64,000 nucleotides of DNA, from positions 1-64,000 of the forward strand of contig NZ_JACEZT010000011.1 in assembly GCF_014042345.1 (NCBI RefSeq), written 5' to 3'. The position numbers were made by a program, and so were the translations under genes. The notes below the pieces were generated by a model. The model had not been told where the DNA came from and made no database searches. It worked only from the letters and a program-made list of their open reading frames with translations. This document shows, in pieces, positions 51,350-59,807 of the stretch; the first letter of the stretch is position 1; every line of letters starts with the position of its first letter. The stretch is from Rugamonas brunnea (GTDB lineage: Bacteria > Pseudomonadota > Gammaproteobacteria > Burkholderiales > Burkholderiaceae_D).

Positions 51350-52357
51350 TCAGAAGACGTGACGCATACCCAGATTGACGCCCGTGACACCCGAGCCGCT
51401 ATCGGTGGCATTACCTATCTTGAAGCTCGCGCCGTTGCGATTGTTGACGTGACCGTAGGCAGTATACAGGTCCGTCCGTTTCGACAGGGAGTAAAGATAG
51501 CCCACCGCATATTGACGAGCGTCGTGGTTGGCTGCGGAGTCGTCCTGATGATAGATCACAGAGGCGATGAACTTGCTGGCGCCCATGCGCACCGTACCAC
51601 CCAGCAGATCGTCCTTGCTTTCGTTGCCCAGCAAATCCCGGTTGACGGCATGGGCAACGTGGCCGGTGAAGCCATTGGCGAACATGTAGCGCGCGGTCAA
51701 CAGGGTATTGCGGCTATGGGCGGTGGCGGTAGGGTTTTCGCGCTGGTGGTGGACCAGCACCACGGTCAACGGACCTTCGCTGTAGGTGGCGCTGCCGCCC
51801 AGCGTACGGTTGGCGGAAGCGTCGCCAGCCACTTCACCGGCGCCATAGGCCAGCTCAGCCGACCAGCCCGCCAGTTTGGGCGAAGCATAGCTCACCATGT
51901 TGTCGACACGGGTGTTGGCGGCGAAGACGCTGGTGATCGCACCGGCCAGGCCGTCGCAGAACGGGTCGGCCACGTCGCGCACCGTCTTGTACCATGGCGA
52001 GTACTGGCGGCCCAGCGCCACGGCGCCGAAGCGCCCGGACAAGCCTGCCCATGCCTGGCGGCCGAACAGCAGACCGCCCTGGCCTGCAGCGCCGGTATCG
52101 ATGCCAAGGCCATTTTCCAGCACAAAGTTGGCAGCCAGACCATCGCCCAGGTCTTCCGTACCCTTGAAGCCCAGGCGGGAACCGGAAGCGATACCGCTGG
52201 TGACCTTGCTCACGTTACCGGCCGCGCCGCCGCGCTCCAGCACCAGGCCGGCGTCAGCCACGCCGTACACGGTCACGCTGGATTGCGCCATGGCCGCGCC
52301 CGATACCATACCGAGGGCCATCATGCCGAGGGTTGCCGATTTGATTGCTGCTTTCAT
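51350..52357 (-). CDS. Gram-negative general porin (OmpC/Burkholderiales type)
   Basis: 335 residues from ATG 52357 with GGGAG. A signal peptide ends at GAAMAQSS, then the typical opening SVTVYGVADAGLVLE, the GFKGTEDLGDGL and GRQYSPWYK segments, and a final Phe (NLGMRHVF). It is a trimeric outer-membrane channel. It lies 32 bp after dctA and before dctB, suggesting it provides outer-membrane entry for C4-dicarboxylates. Confidence 0.88.
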   Translation of the reverse strand: MKAAIKSATLGMMALGMVSGAAMAQSSVTVYGVADAGLVLERGGAAGNVSKVTSGIASGSRLGFKGTEDLGDGLAANFVLENGLGIDTGAAGQGGLLFGRQAWAGLSGRFGAVALGRQYSPWYKTVRDVADPFCDGLAGAITSVFAANTRVDNMVSYASPKLAGWSAELAYGAGEVAGDASANRTLGGSATYSEGPLTVVLVHHQRENPTATAHSRNTLLTARYMFANGFTGHVAHAVNRDLLGNESKDDLLGGTVRMGASKFIASVIYHQDDSAANHDARQYAVGYLYSLSKRTDLYTAYGHVNNRNGASFKIGNATDSGSGVTGVNLGMRHVF

Positions 52358-52389
52358 AGTTGTCTCCCAATAAAAAAGTGATGTAGTTG

Positions 52390-53670
52390 TTATGCGCGCA
52401 TTTGTGCGGTGGCGACATTCACGTCGCTGGCCACTTCGGGGTCGTGCAGGGCGCCTTCCCACTTGGCGACGACGGCCGTTGCGACCGCGTTGCCGACGGC
52501 GTTGGTAGCCGAGCGGCCCATATCGAGGAACTGGTCGATGCCCATCAGCAGCAACAGGCCCGCTTCAGGAATGTGGAACTGGTTCAGGGTGGCGGCGATC
52601 ACCACCAGCGAGGCGCGTGGCACGCCGGCCATGCCTTTGGACGTGAGCATCAGCAGCAACAGCATGGTGATTTGCGTGCCGATCGACAGGTCGATGCCGT
52701 AAGCCTGGGAAATGAACAGGACGGCGAAGGTGCAGTACATCATCGAGCCGTCCAGATTGAACGAGTAGCCCATGGGCAGGACGAAGCTGGAAATCTTGCG
52801 TTGCACGCCGAATTTATCCAGCGCGTCGAGCAGCTTGGGATAGGCAGCTTCCGAGCTTGCGGTCGAGAAGGCCAGCAGGAATGGTTCGCGGATCAGGCCG
52901 ATCAGCGTGAATACACGGCGACCGATAAAGACGAAGCCGCCGCCAACCAGCAGGGCCCACAGGCAGAACAGACCCAGGTAGAAGCCGCCCATGAACTTGG
53001 CGAACGTGCCCAGGATGGCAAGGCCGTTGGTGGTGACCACCGACGCCATGGCTGCGAACACGGCCAGCGGCGCCAGTTTCATGATGCTGCCGGTGATACG
53101 CAGCATGACCTGGGCCAGCTGGTCGATGACGGCCGTCAGTTTGCGGCCAGCATCGCCCATGGCGCCAAGCGCGCTACCGAAGAAGATGGCGAATACCAGC
53201 ACCTGCAGGATTTCATTGTTGGCCATCGCTTCGATTGGCGACTTCGGCACCATGTGGGCCACGAAGTCCTTCAGCGTGAACGCCGCCGTTTTCAAACCGG
53301 TGGATGCGTCGCTCGCCGGCAGTGGCAAGCCCAGATGCGAACCCAATTGCAGGAAATTGGACAGCAGCATGCCCAGCGTCAGCGAAACCAGCGAGGCGAT
53401 AATGAACCAGCTCATGGCTTTGGCGCCGATACGGCCAGCGGCCTTGCCATCGCCCATATGAGCGATACCGATGGTCAGGGTGGAAAACACCAGCAGCGAG
53501 ATAATCATTTTGATTAACCGCAGGAATACGTCCGTCGCAATCGAAATATGCGCGGCAATATCGGTGGTGATCTTCTGATCAGGGAATGTCTCGTGGCAGG
53601 CATAGCCCACCAAAATACCGAGCACCATCGCGATCAGGATATAGATGGTTAACGGACGTTGCTTCTTCAT
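52390..53670 (-). CDS. dctA: C4-dicarboxylate/proton symporter DctA
   Basis: 426 residues from ATG 53670 with GGAGGA. It is a DAACS-family carrier (glutamate/dicarboxylate fold): AFSTASSEAAYPKLLDAL is the family serine-rich motif, and LPMGYSFNLDGS and NAVGNAVATAVVAKWEG are substrate/cation-binding segments. It takes up succinate, fumarate and malate. It is the first gene of the dct module, behind the sigma-54 promoter at 53764-53778. Confidence 0.92.
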   Translation of the reverse strand: MKKQRPLTIYILIAMVLGILVGYACHETFPDQKITTDIAAHISIATDVFLRLIKMIISLLVFSTLTIGIAHMGDGKAAGRIGAKAMSWFIIASLVSLTLGMLLSNFLQLGSHLGLPLPASDASTGLKTAAFTLKDFVAHMVPKSPIEAMANNEILQVLVFAIFFGSALGAMGDAGRKLTAVIDQLAQVMLRITGSIMKLAPLAVFAAMASVVTTNGLAILGTFAKFMGGFYLGLFCLWALLVGGGFVFIGRRVFTLIGLIREPFLLAFSTASSEAAYPKLLDALDKFGVQRKISSFVLPMGYSFNLDGSMMYCTFAVLFISQAYGIDLSIGTQITMLLLLMLTSKGMAGVPRASLVVIAATLNQFHIPEAGLLLLMGIDQFLDMGRSATNAVGNAVATAVVAKWEGALHDPEVASDVNVATAQMRA

Positions 53671-53763
53671 TGCGTTCCTCCAGCCTATGGATTGGAGCGG
53701 GCGTCGTGGGCCTGCTCCGTTGTTGTCGAGGGCGACCAGCTTCCTGGTCTGGTGGGGGTAATA

Positions 53764-53778
53764 GCAATCGGCGTGCCC
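53764..53778 (-). promoter_or_regulatory. Sigma-54 promoter of dctA
   Basis: On the minus strand the sequence reads GGCACG-CCGA-TTGCT, with the invariant GG and GC exactly ten bases apart, matching the -24/-12 consensus (TGGCACG-N4-TTGCW) nearly perfectly. The predicted start is about 80 bp upstream of the dctA ATG. The DctD GAFTGA motif in the same module supports it. Confidence 0.85.
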
Positions 53779-54101
53779 GCTCTCGGAACGCAAGGACGAT
53801 GTAGTTAAGTCATTGTTTTGTATGGAAATAGCTTCGACAACCACGTGCCATGGCAGCGCGTTCGTATGAACTGTTGGATTGGCCCGGCGTTGGGCGTATG
53901 AGAATTCAGAATGCCCCAGGCGCCATCCTTGGGTAGTGTCCCAAGTCTCCCTGGTCAAGCCAGTTTTTGGCACGTGAAGACCAGAAATCAGCATGTCTGG
54001 CCCGCGTTCGGTGGCAGTGGGAGATGCTTGGACATGAATGGCGTGGCGCGACCCGGGAAAATGGGTGCGAACAGCCAGAGGCTTGGGAATTAAAAATGAA
54101 A

Positions 54102-54150
54102 TTGGCGGGCAATAAATACCGGTATAAATTACCGGATTTATTCCCGCCAA
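54102..54150 (-). terminator. Long hairpin terminator after the GMC gene
   Basis: TTGGCGGG..AATAAAT..CCGGTA (54102-54124, with two bulged bases) pairs with 54130-54150 around a 5-base loop. On the minus strand it follows the GMC stop (54160) after 9 bases and is succeeded by a T-rich tract. It ends the reductase-hydroxylase-GMC operon. Confidence 0.8.
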
Positions 54151-54159
54151 ACAGGCATG

Positions 54160-55779
54160 TTAATGCGCTGCGTTATTCGCTGTCCGGATAAACTCGGCAG
54201 CACGCTCCGCAATCATAATGGTTGGCGCGTTGGTATTCCCGCTGATAAGCGTGGGATAAACAGAGGCATCGACCACCCGCAAACCCTGGATACCATGGAC
54301 GCGTAATTGCGGATCCACCACCGCCATGCTATCCGTCCCCATTTTGCAGGTGCCCACCGGGTGATAAATGGTATCGGCACGGGCGCGGATATCCGCCACC
54401 AGCGCCGAGTCGTCCTCAACATCGACCGGGTACAGACTGCGGTGGCCATACTTGGCCATTGCCCGTGCATTCATGATCGCGTGGGTCCGTTTGGCACCGT
54501 TCATCAGCAAGGCCAGGTCGTCCGGATGGGACAGGAACTTCGGATCAATGCGCGGCGCCGACAACGGATGGGCATCCTGCAACCCGACCTCGCCGCGCGA
54601 CTTCGGGCGCAATACACAAACGTGGCAAGAAAAGCCATAACCGAGCCGCAGCTTACGCGCATGGTCATCCACGATGCCGATCACAAAATGCAGTTGCAGG
54701 TCAGGGCGGTCCAGATCCGGATGGGATTTGATGAAGCCCGCGCCTTCCGCAAACGGCGTCGCGATCATCCCTTGCCCCGTCTTGCGCCACTCGTTGGCGG
54801 CCCTGGCCAGCCGCAGCGCACCGGCAGCACCGATCCCGAACAGATCCGTCTCATCGCTGCGGTAAGCGAGGATGTAGTCCAGATGGTCCTGCAAATTCTT
54901 GCCCACGCCCGGCAGATCGTGGCGGACGGTAACGCCATGGCGCACCAGTTCAGCCGGATCACCGATACCGGACAACATCAGCAACTGCGGCGTATGGAAA
55001 GCGCCGCCGGACAGGATCACCTCGCAACGCGCGCGCACCACCTCCGTGGTCGCGCCCCGGCGTACTTCCACCCCAACGGCACGCTTGCCGTCGAATACCA
55101 CCCGCAGCGCCTGAGTATGGGTCATCACCATCAGGTTGGCCCGTTCCAGCACCGGGTGCAGATAGGCCGCCGCCGCCGAACAGCGTTCGCCATTGCGTTC
55201 GCCGCCGTGGAACTGGGTCACCTGGTAATGCCCCACGCCCTCCTGCTCCGGTCCGTTGAAATCATGGTTGCGCGGATAACCACACTCCTCCCCGGCCCGC
55301 ACGAAGTCTTCCGTGACGCGCCGTGGACTGCGCTGTTCGGCCACCTGCAGCGGCCCGTCGGCCCCATGCCAGGCGCAGGCGCCGCGCTCGTTGCCCTCCG
55401 CCCGTTTAAAGAATGGCAAGACGTCGTCGAACGACCAGCCTGTGCACCCCAGACGCTGCCACCCGTCATAATCCTGGCGCTGGCCACGGATGTAGAGCAT
55501 GGCGTTGATGGCGCTGGAGCCGCCCAGGCACTTGCCCCTGGGCTGGTAGCCGCGCCGTCCGTTCAGCTCCGGTTGCGGCACGGTCTCGAACGCGTAATTG
55601 TTAATTTTCGGCCGGCCGGGCACCATCGCCACCACCGCCGCCGGTGCGCGCACGAGGATGCCCTTGCCGTCACCGCCGGCTTCGATCAGGCAGACGGTCA
55701 CGGCGCGGTCTTCGCTCAGGCGCGCCGCCAGCGTGGCGCCGCCGGAGCCACCGCCGACAATGACAAAATCAAACTCCAT
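54160..55779 (-). CDS. GMC-family FAD-dependent alcohol dehydrogenase (AlkJ/choline-dehydrogenase-like)
   Basis: 539 residues. FAD-binding FVIVGGGSGGATLAARLSE at the N-terminus, GMC signature LGGSSAINAMLYIRG, the active-site HPVGTCKMG with catalytic His, and final NTNAPTIMIAERAAEFI. It oxidises primary alcohols to aldehydes and passes electrons to the membrane quinone pool or oxygen. It overlaps the hydroxylase gene by 11 bp and should take the alcohol made by it. No signal peptide. Confidence 0.88.
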   Translation of the reverse strand: MEFDFVIVGGGSGGATLAARLSEDRAVTVCLIEAGGDGKGILVRAPAAVVAMVPGRPKINNYAFETVPQPELNGRRGYQPRGKCLGGSSAINAMLYIRGQRQDYDGWQRLGCTGWSFDDVLPFFKRAEGNERGACAWHGADGPLQVAEQRSPRRVTEDFVRAGEECGYPRNHDFNGPEQEGVGHYQVTQFHGGERNGERCSAAAAYLHPVLERANLMVMTHTQALRVVFDGKRAVGVEVRRGATTEVVRARCEVILSGGAFHTPQLLMLSGIGDPAELVRHGVTVRHDLPGVGKNLQDHLDYILAYRSDETDLFGIGAAGALRLARAANEWRKTGQGMIATPFAEGAGFIKSHPDLDRPDLQLHFVIGIVDDHARKLRLGYGFSCHVCVLRPKSRGEVGLQDAHPLSAPRIDPKFLSHPDDLALLMNGAKRTHAIMNARAMAKYGHRSLYPVDVEDDSALVADIRARADTIYHPVGTCKMGTDSMAVVDPQLRVHGIQGLRVVDASVYPTLISGNTNAPTIMIAERAAEFIRTANNAAH

Positions 55780-56947
55780 GCCGCGCCCCCTGCTGTTCGA
55801 ACGCTGCCATGCCGCTGCGGGCGTTTGCAGCCGCCGCCAGCTTGCGCTCGGCCGGCGTGGCGTGGTCGCGGTCCCAGGCCATCACCTTGGGCGTCATCAG
55901 GCGGTGCCACAGCGGCGGAATCATGGCCACGACGATGGTGGTCAGGTAGCCGCTGATCATCATCGGCGCGTCCGGGAATGGCTTGAGGTCCTGGTATGGC
56001 ACCTCGCCCTGGGCGTGATGATGGGAATGTCGGGTCAGGTTGAACATGGTCCAGGAGCTGAAGCGGCGATTGGTGTTCCACGAATGGCGTGGTTGGACCG
56101 GCGTGGCTGGATCACGCACGATACCGTAGTGTTCCATGTAGTTGACGATTTCCAGCAACGCTTTACCAGCCAAAGCGCACAGTACGAAATAGCCGGCGGC
56201 AACCGCGCCGCCCGCCATCCAGGCGGTGGCGACCAGCAACACGCTCATCAGGTGGCCGCGGATCACGGCGTTGAATGGCGACACGGCGCCGCGTCCTTCG
56301 CGCCGCAAGCGCTTCTGTTCGATCTTCCAGGCGCTCACATTGCCCCGGATGGTGGAGATAACGATGTGGAAGTACACATTGCGACCACGCGGTGCGGTGG
56401 CGGGGTCTTCCACGGTCGACACGTAGCGATGGTGGCCATACACATGCTCGATGGAGAATACGGTGTCGAAGCTGAATGCCAGCAGCCAGCGGCCGATCAG
56501 CATGGAAATCTTGTCCCAGGTACGGTGCGTGAGTTCATGACCGGGAATGGTGCCGATCATGCCGATCATCAAGCCCGTCAGCAATATGCCGGCCGCGTGC
56601 TGGAGCGGCGTGGTGGTTTGCCGCGCGGCGAGCACGTCAACACCGGTCAGCCGGGTGATCCAGGCGCCGAAGCCAAGCACGTCAGCCTGGCAGACGCTCC
56701 ACACCGAGGCGAACACGATGGTCGCCAGCAAGGGCAACGCCAGCCACAACTGGAACGTCAGGATGCCCGGATAGCGTATGCGCGGGGTGCTCGTATCGTC
56801 GCCCCCGAGCGCGTCGCCGATCACGTAAGTGGCGACCACGACCACGAAGCCGATGGGAATGGCCGTGCCGCCAGCCGCCAATGCCGCCAGCGCGCACAAG
56901 CCGATCACGTGAAACAGAAAATACTTCAAGTAGTGGAAAATGCTCAT
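55769..56947 (-). CDS. Membrane non-haem diiron hydroxylase, XylM/AlkB family
   Basis: 392 residues from ATG 56947. Several hydrophobic helices and the diagnostic His boxes HELTHR (137-142), EHVYGHH (167-173), MEHYG (271-275) and RHSHHH (306-311). The C-terminal WDRDHATPAERKLAAAAN stretch recalls XylM of the TOL plasmid more than classic AlkB, which lacks it as far as I recall. It inserts oxygen at a methyl or terminal carbon of a hydrocarbon. Its start overlaps the reductase stop by 4 bp. Substrate unknown. Confidence 0.8.
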   Translation of the reverse strand: MSIFHYLKYFLFHVIGLCALAALAAGGTAIPIGFVVVVATYVIGDALGGDDTSTPRIRYPGILTFQLWLALPLLATIVFASVWSVCQADVLGFGAWITRLTGVDVLAARQTTTPLQHAAGILLTGLMIGMIGTIPGHELTHRTWDKISMLIGRWLLAFSFDTVFSIEHVYGHHRYVSTVEDPATAPRGRNVYFHIVISTIRGNVSAWKIEQKRLRREGRGAVSPFNAVIRGHLMSVLLVATAWMAGGAVAAGYFVLCALAGKALLEIVNYMEHYGIVRDPATPVQPRHSWNTNRRFSSWTMFNLTRHSHHHAQGEVPYQDLKPFPDAPMMISGYLTTIVVAMIPPLWHRLMTPKVMAWDRDHATPAERKLAAAANARSGMAAFEQQGARHGV

Positions 56948-57966
56948 TGTTGTCCCCTTATAGTTGTAAAACGATCCGCAAAGATGTGTTCTCGCGCCAC
57001 CCCGCTTTGCGTCAGGATGGCCGTGCACGCGTCGACCATGACGGGCGGGCCGCACAGGTAAGTGTGCGGCCCGCCAGCCACGTGCCGGGCGATGTGGTCG
57101 CCTACCATGCCGCGCTCGCCCTGCCAGCCATCGGCATCGGTTTGCCCGGACAGGACGGGCAGGAAATCGAAACGCCCCTGCCAGTGCCGGGCGATATCCT
57201 GGATATCTTCGAGTCCGTAGAGATCGCGCTCCTGCCGGGCGCCAAACAGCAAGGTGACGGGCCGCGCGCACTCGGAGCGGGCCGCCTCCCTGAGCATGGC
57301 GAGGATGGGCGCCAGCCCGCTCCCGCCGGCGATGAACAGCAGCGGCGCATCGGCCGGACGCAGCCAGAATTCCCCCAGTGGTCCTTCCACCACGGCCTCT
57401 GTCCCCACCAGGCTGCCCTCATTGACCAGCGACGACAGCGCGCCGCCCGGTACCTTGCGGACGAAGAACTGCACCTGCGCATCAGGCTGCACGTCGGTCG
57501 CGAACGAGTAGCTGCGCGCATGGTCGCCCAGCGGCGCCAGGCTCAGGTTGGCGAATTGGCCCGCCTTGTAGTGCAAGCTCTCGCTCAGTTGTATCCGCAG
57601 CGCCGTGATGTCATGCGTCAGGCGCTCCTGCCCGATCACACGGCCGGCCACGCGGCGCTGGGCCGGCATCGCCCCAAGGTCCACCTCGACCGCGATATCC
57701 GAGGTCGGCACGGACTGGCAGGCCAGGATGAAACCCTGATCCAGTTCCTCCTCGGACAGCACGTAGCCTGCCTGGGTCAGCTCCTTGACCCGTCCGCTCG
57801 TCAGGCGGCACTTGCAGGTCGCGCAACCGCCAACCCGGCAACTGTGCGGAAACGCCACGCCGTTGCGCAGCGCCGCCTGCAACAGTGTCTCCCCGGGTTC
57901 GACCGATAACGGCGCCCCGTTGACGTGGGCCGTGACCGGCGCTCTTCTCTTAAATAGTGAAAACAT
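56944..57966 (-). CDS. XylA-like electron-transfer reductase (2Fe-2S ferredoxin-FAD-NAD)
   Basis: 340 residues. The N-terminal plant-type [2Fe-2S] domain has CRVGGCATCKC plus the fourth Cys in ILACQS. A FAD domain with RSYSFA and an NAD(P) domain with GGSGLAPILAMLRE, LLFGARQERDLYGLE and CGPPVMVDA follow, ending in FADRF. This single-chain layout matches XylA of xylene monooxygenase and replaces the rubredoxin/rubredoxin reductase pair used by AlkB. It is the first gene of the three-gene operon, downstream of a TGTCAA direct repeat. Confidence 0.85.
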   Translation of the reverse strand: MFSLFKRRAPVTAHVNGAPLSVEPGETLLQAALRNGVAFPHSCRVGGCATCKCRLTSGRVKELTQAGYVLSEEELDQGFILACQSVPTSDIAVEVDLGAMPAQRRVAGRVIGQERLTHDITALRIQLSESLHYKAGQFANLSLAPLGDHARSYSFATDVQPDAQVQFFVRKVPGGALSSLVNEGSLVGTEAVVEGPLGEFWLRPADAPLLFIAGGSGLAPILAMLREAARSECARPVTLLFGARQERDLYGLEDIQDIARHWQGRFDFLPVLSGQTDADGWQGERGMVGDHIARHVAGGPHTYLCGPPVMVDACTAILTQSGVAREHIFADRFTTIRGQQ

Positions 57967-58034
57967 GGCCTCAATGTGTTGTGTTATGACAGCATCATCG
58001 TAGGCTCGCCCTGCCTCTCAGACGAGGTTAGCTG

Positions 58035-58063
58035 TTGACATCGAGCAGTCATTTTTTGACAAT
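58035..58063 (-). promoter_or_regulatory. AraC-type operator upstream of the reductase-hydroxylase operon
   Basis: On the minus strand two TGTCAA half-sites (58061-58056 and 58040-58035) are repeated directly 21 bp apart, two helical turns. The second ends 68 bp before the reductase start. On the plus strand the same bases read TTGACA-N17-GACAAT, a promoter for the AraC gene, so binding would also affect the regulator's own transcription. A matching repeat occurs at 60858-60885. Confidence 0.6.
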
Positions 58064-58091
58064 GGCGACACGCCCCACCACACCATCCGCC

Positions 58092-59117
58092 ATGCCCGCT
58101 CCACAATTCGCGTTGCCGGTCCAGTACATTCGCCAGATCGTCGAACAGGTCAAGCGTTCGAACGTGCCCCTGCCCGCCTCGTTTCTGCGCATACGCTGGG
58201 ATGCCTTGCCGGCGGATGAGTTCCAGATCCTGGACATGGATGCGTTCGTGCAGGCGATCCAGGACGCCATCGACGCCACGGGCGACTCCGCGTTCGGCCT
58301 GCTGGTCGGCGAGCGCATGCGCATCAATAGCCACGGCATGCTGGGCTTCGCCGCGATGAACTGCGCCACCCTGGCCGAGGCGATCGGCGTGATCGAACAG
58401 TACTTCCTCACCCGCACCCGGCTGGTCAAGGTGCGCCAGCAAACGGTGGGGCCGGATGTCCACTTCAAGTTCGAGGACGCGCTGCCGCTGGGCCGGGTAC
58501 GGCAGCCGGTGCAGGAAGCGATCGTGTTGACCATCAAGAATTTGTATGACCACATCACGGCCGGCTCCGCGCCCATACCCTATGTCAGCTGGAATTTCGC
58601 GCCACCACCGCATGCGGAACTGGTGCGGGAAAAGTTCGGTTGCGAAATGCGCTACGGGCAGTCATGGTGCGGTTTCGCGTTTCCCGTGAGCGCGCTGCAT
58701 CAACCGCTGTCCATGGCCGACCCGACCACGCTGCGGCAAGCGATCCAAGCCTGCCAGCGCGAGATGCACGGCATGAGCGCCGAACCGGCGTGGGCGGCCA
58801 AGCTCGCGCGCGTGCTACTGGAGCGCCAGGACGCGTTCCCGTCGCTGGAGGCTGCCGCCCAACTGTTCAACCTCACGCCGCGCACCTTGCACCGCCGGCT
58901 GCTGGAAGAAGGCACGTCCTACCGCGACGTGCTCGATGAAGTGCGCCACAAGCTGGCGCTGGAACACCTGCAAGCCGGCAAATTGACTATCCAGGAGATC
59001 GCCTACCAGCTCGGCTACACGGACACGGCCAACTTCCGCCGCGCGTTCATCCGGTGGCAAGCCATTTCGCCCGCCGCCTACCAGGCAGGCGTCAACGGGA
59101 CGCTGAACGCGCCCTGA
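58092..59117 (+). CDS. AraC-family regulator (arabinose-binding-like N-domain), divergent from hydroxylase operon
   Basis: 341 residues from ATG 58092. An ATG at 58062 also opens the frame but lies inside the promoter -10/operator, so the downstream start is preferred. The N-terminal AraC_binding/HD-like ligand domain is followed by the C-terminal double helix-turn-helix (AAQLFNLTPRTLHRRLLEEG, IQEIAYQLGYTDTANFRRAF). It probably activates the reductase-hydroxylase-GMC operon in response to a hydrocarbon or derived metabolite. It is followed after 7 bp by an AlkD-like gene. Confidence 0.85.
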   Translation: MPAPQFALPVQYIRQIVEQVKRSNVPLPASFLRIRWDALPADEFQILDMDAFVQAIQDAIDATGDSAFGLLVGERMRINSHGMLGFAAMNCATLAEAIGVIEQYFLTRTRLVKVRQQTVGPDVHFKFEDALPLGRVRQPVQEAIVLTIKNLYDHITAGSAPIPYVSWNFAPPPHAELVREKFGCEMRYGQSWCGFAFPVSALHQPLSMADPTTLRQAIQACQREMHGMSAEPAWAAKLARVLLERQDAFPSLEAAAQLFNLTPRTLHRRLLEEGTSYRDVLDEVRHKLALEHLQAGKLTIQEIAYQLGYTDTANFRRAFIRWQAISPAAYQAGVNGTLNAP

Positions 59118-59124
59118 GACCGCC

Positions 59125-59793
59125 ATGACCACATCCGAGCTGGAGACGATCCGGGCAACACTCGCGGCGCACGCCCAGGCGGCCCGCGCCGAACCCATGC
59201 GCGCCTACATGCGCAACCAGTTTCCCTTCCTCGGCGTGCCCACGCCATTGCGGCGCAAGTCCCTGAAACCGATTTTTATGGAATTGAAAGGCCGTGGCGC
59301 CGCGCATTTCATGGCACTGGCAAAGCAGCTATGGGCGCTGCCGGAACGCGAATACCAGTATGCGGCGCTGGACCTGCTGGCCCTCAGGCACAAGGAATTG
59401 AGCGTGGCCGATATCCCCGCCTTGCTGCGTCTGGCGCAGGAGAAATCGTGGTGGGACACGGTGGACGGACTTGCCTCCATCATCGGCGATATCCTGGACG
59501 GACAGCACGACGGCATGGACGCAGCTTTAACAAGTCCCGATATGTGGCTGCGCCGGATTGCCATGCTGCATCAACTGGGCTGGCGCGCGCGCACCGATAG
59601 CATACGCCTGTTCGACTACGCGCGCACGCTCTCGCCGGAACGCGAGTTCTTCATCCAAAAGGCGATCGGCTGGGCCTTGCGCGACTATGCACGCCACGAT
59701 CCCGAAGCCGTGGCCGCCTTTCTGCACGCCGAAAAAGATCGACTGGCGCCCCTCAGCTACCGCGAAGCAAACAAACACCTCCAACGCGACTGA
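59125..59793 (+). CDS. DNA alkylation repair protein, AlkD-like HEAT-repeat glycosylase
   Basis: 222 residues. The ALK-repeat superhelix pattern is present (MRNQFPFLGVPTPLRRK, WWDTVDGLASIIGDIL, WLRRIAMLHQLGW, FFIQKAIGWALRDYARHDP). It resembles AlkD, a 3-/7-alkylpurine DNA glycosylase. It begins 7 bp after the AraC stop and is probably co-transcribed; a link with hydrocarbon oxidation stress is speculative. It converges on the second AraC gene. Confidence 0.85.
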   Translation: MTTSELETIRATLAAHAQAARAEPMRAYMRNQFPFLGVPTPLRRKSLKPIFMELKGRGAAHFMALAKQLWALPEREYQYAALDLLALRHKELSVADIPALLRLAQEKSWWDTVDGLASIIGDILDGQHDGMDAALTSPDMWLRRIAMLHQLGWRARTDSIRLFDYARTLSPEREFFIQKAIGWALRDYARHDPEAVAAFLHAEKDRLAPLSYREANKHLQRD

Positions 59794-59807
59794 GCGCGCG
59801 GCGCGTC

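Larger units (their letters stand above)
53671..54159. other. 489-bp gene-free region between dctA and GMC genes
   Basis: Contains the dctA ribosome site and leader, a sigma-54 promoter, probable activator-binding DNA and the terminator hairpin of the GMC gene. A GTTC-N4-GAAC dyad lies around 53861-53872, in a position suited to a DctD enhancer. Short open frames here have no coding features and are treated as spurious. Confidence 0.6.

Noticed and set aside
53968..53985. TGGCACG as a second -24 box upstream of dctA
   Set aside because: No TTGC lies at the required spacing; it also reads away from dctA.
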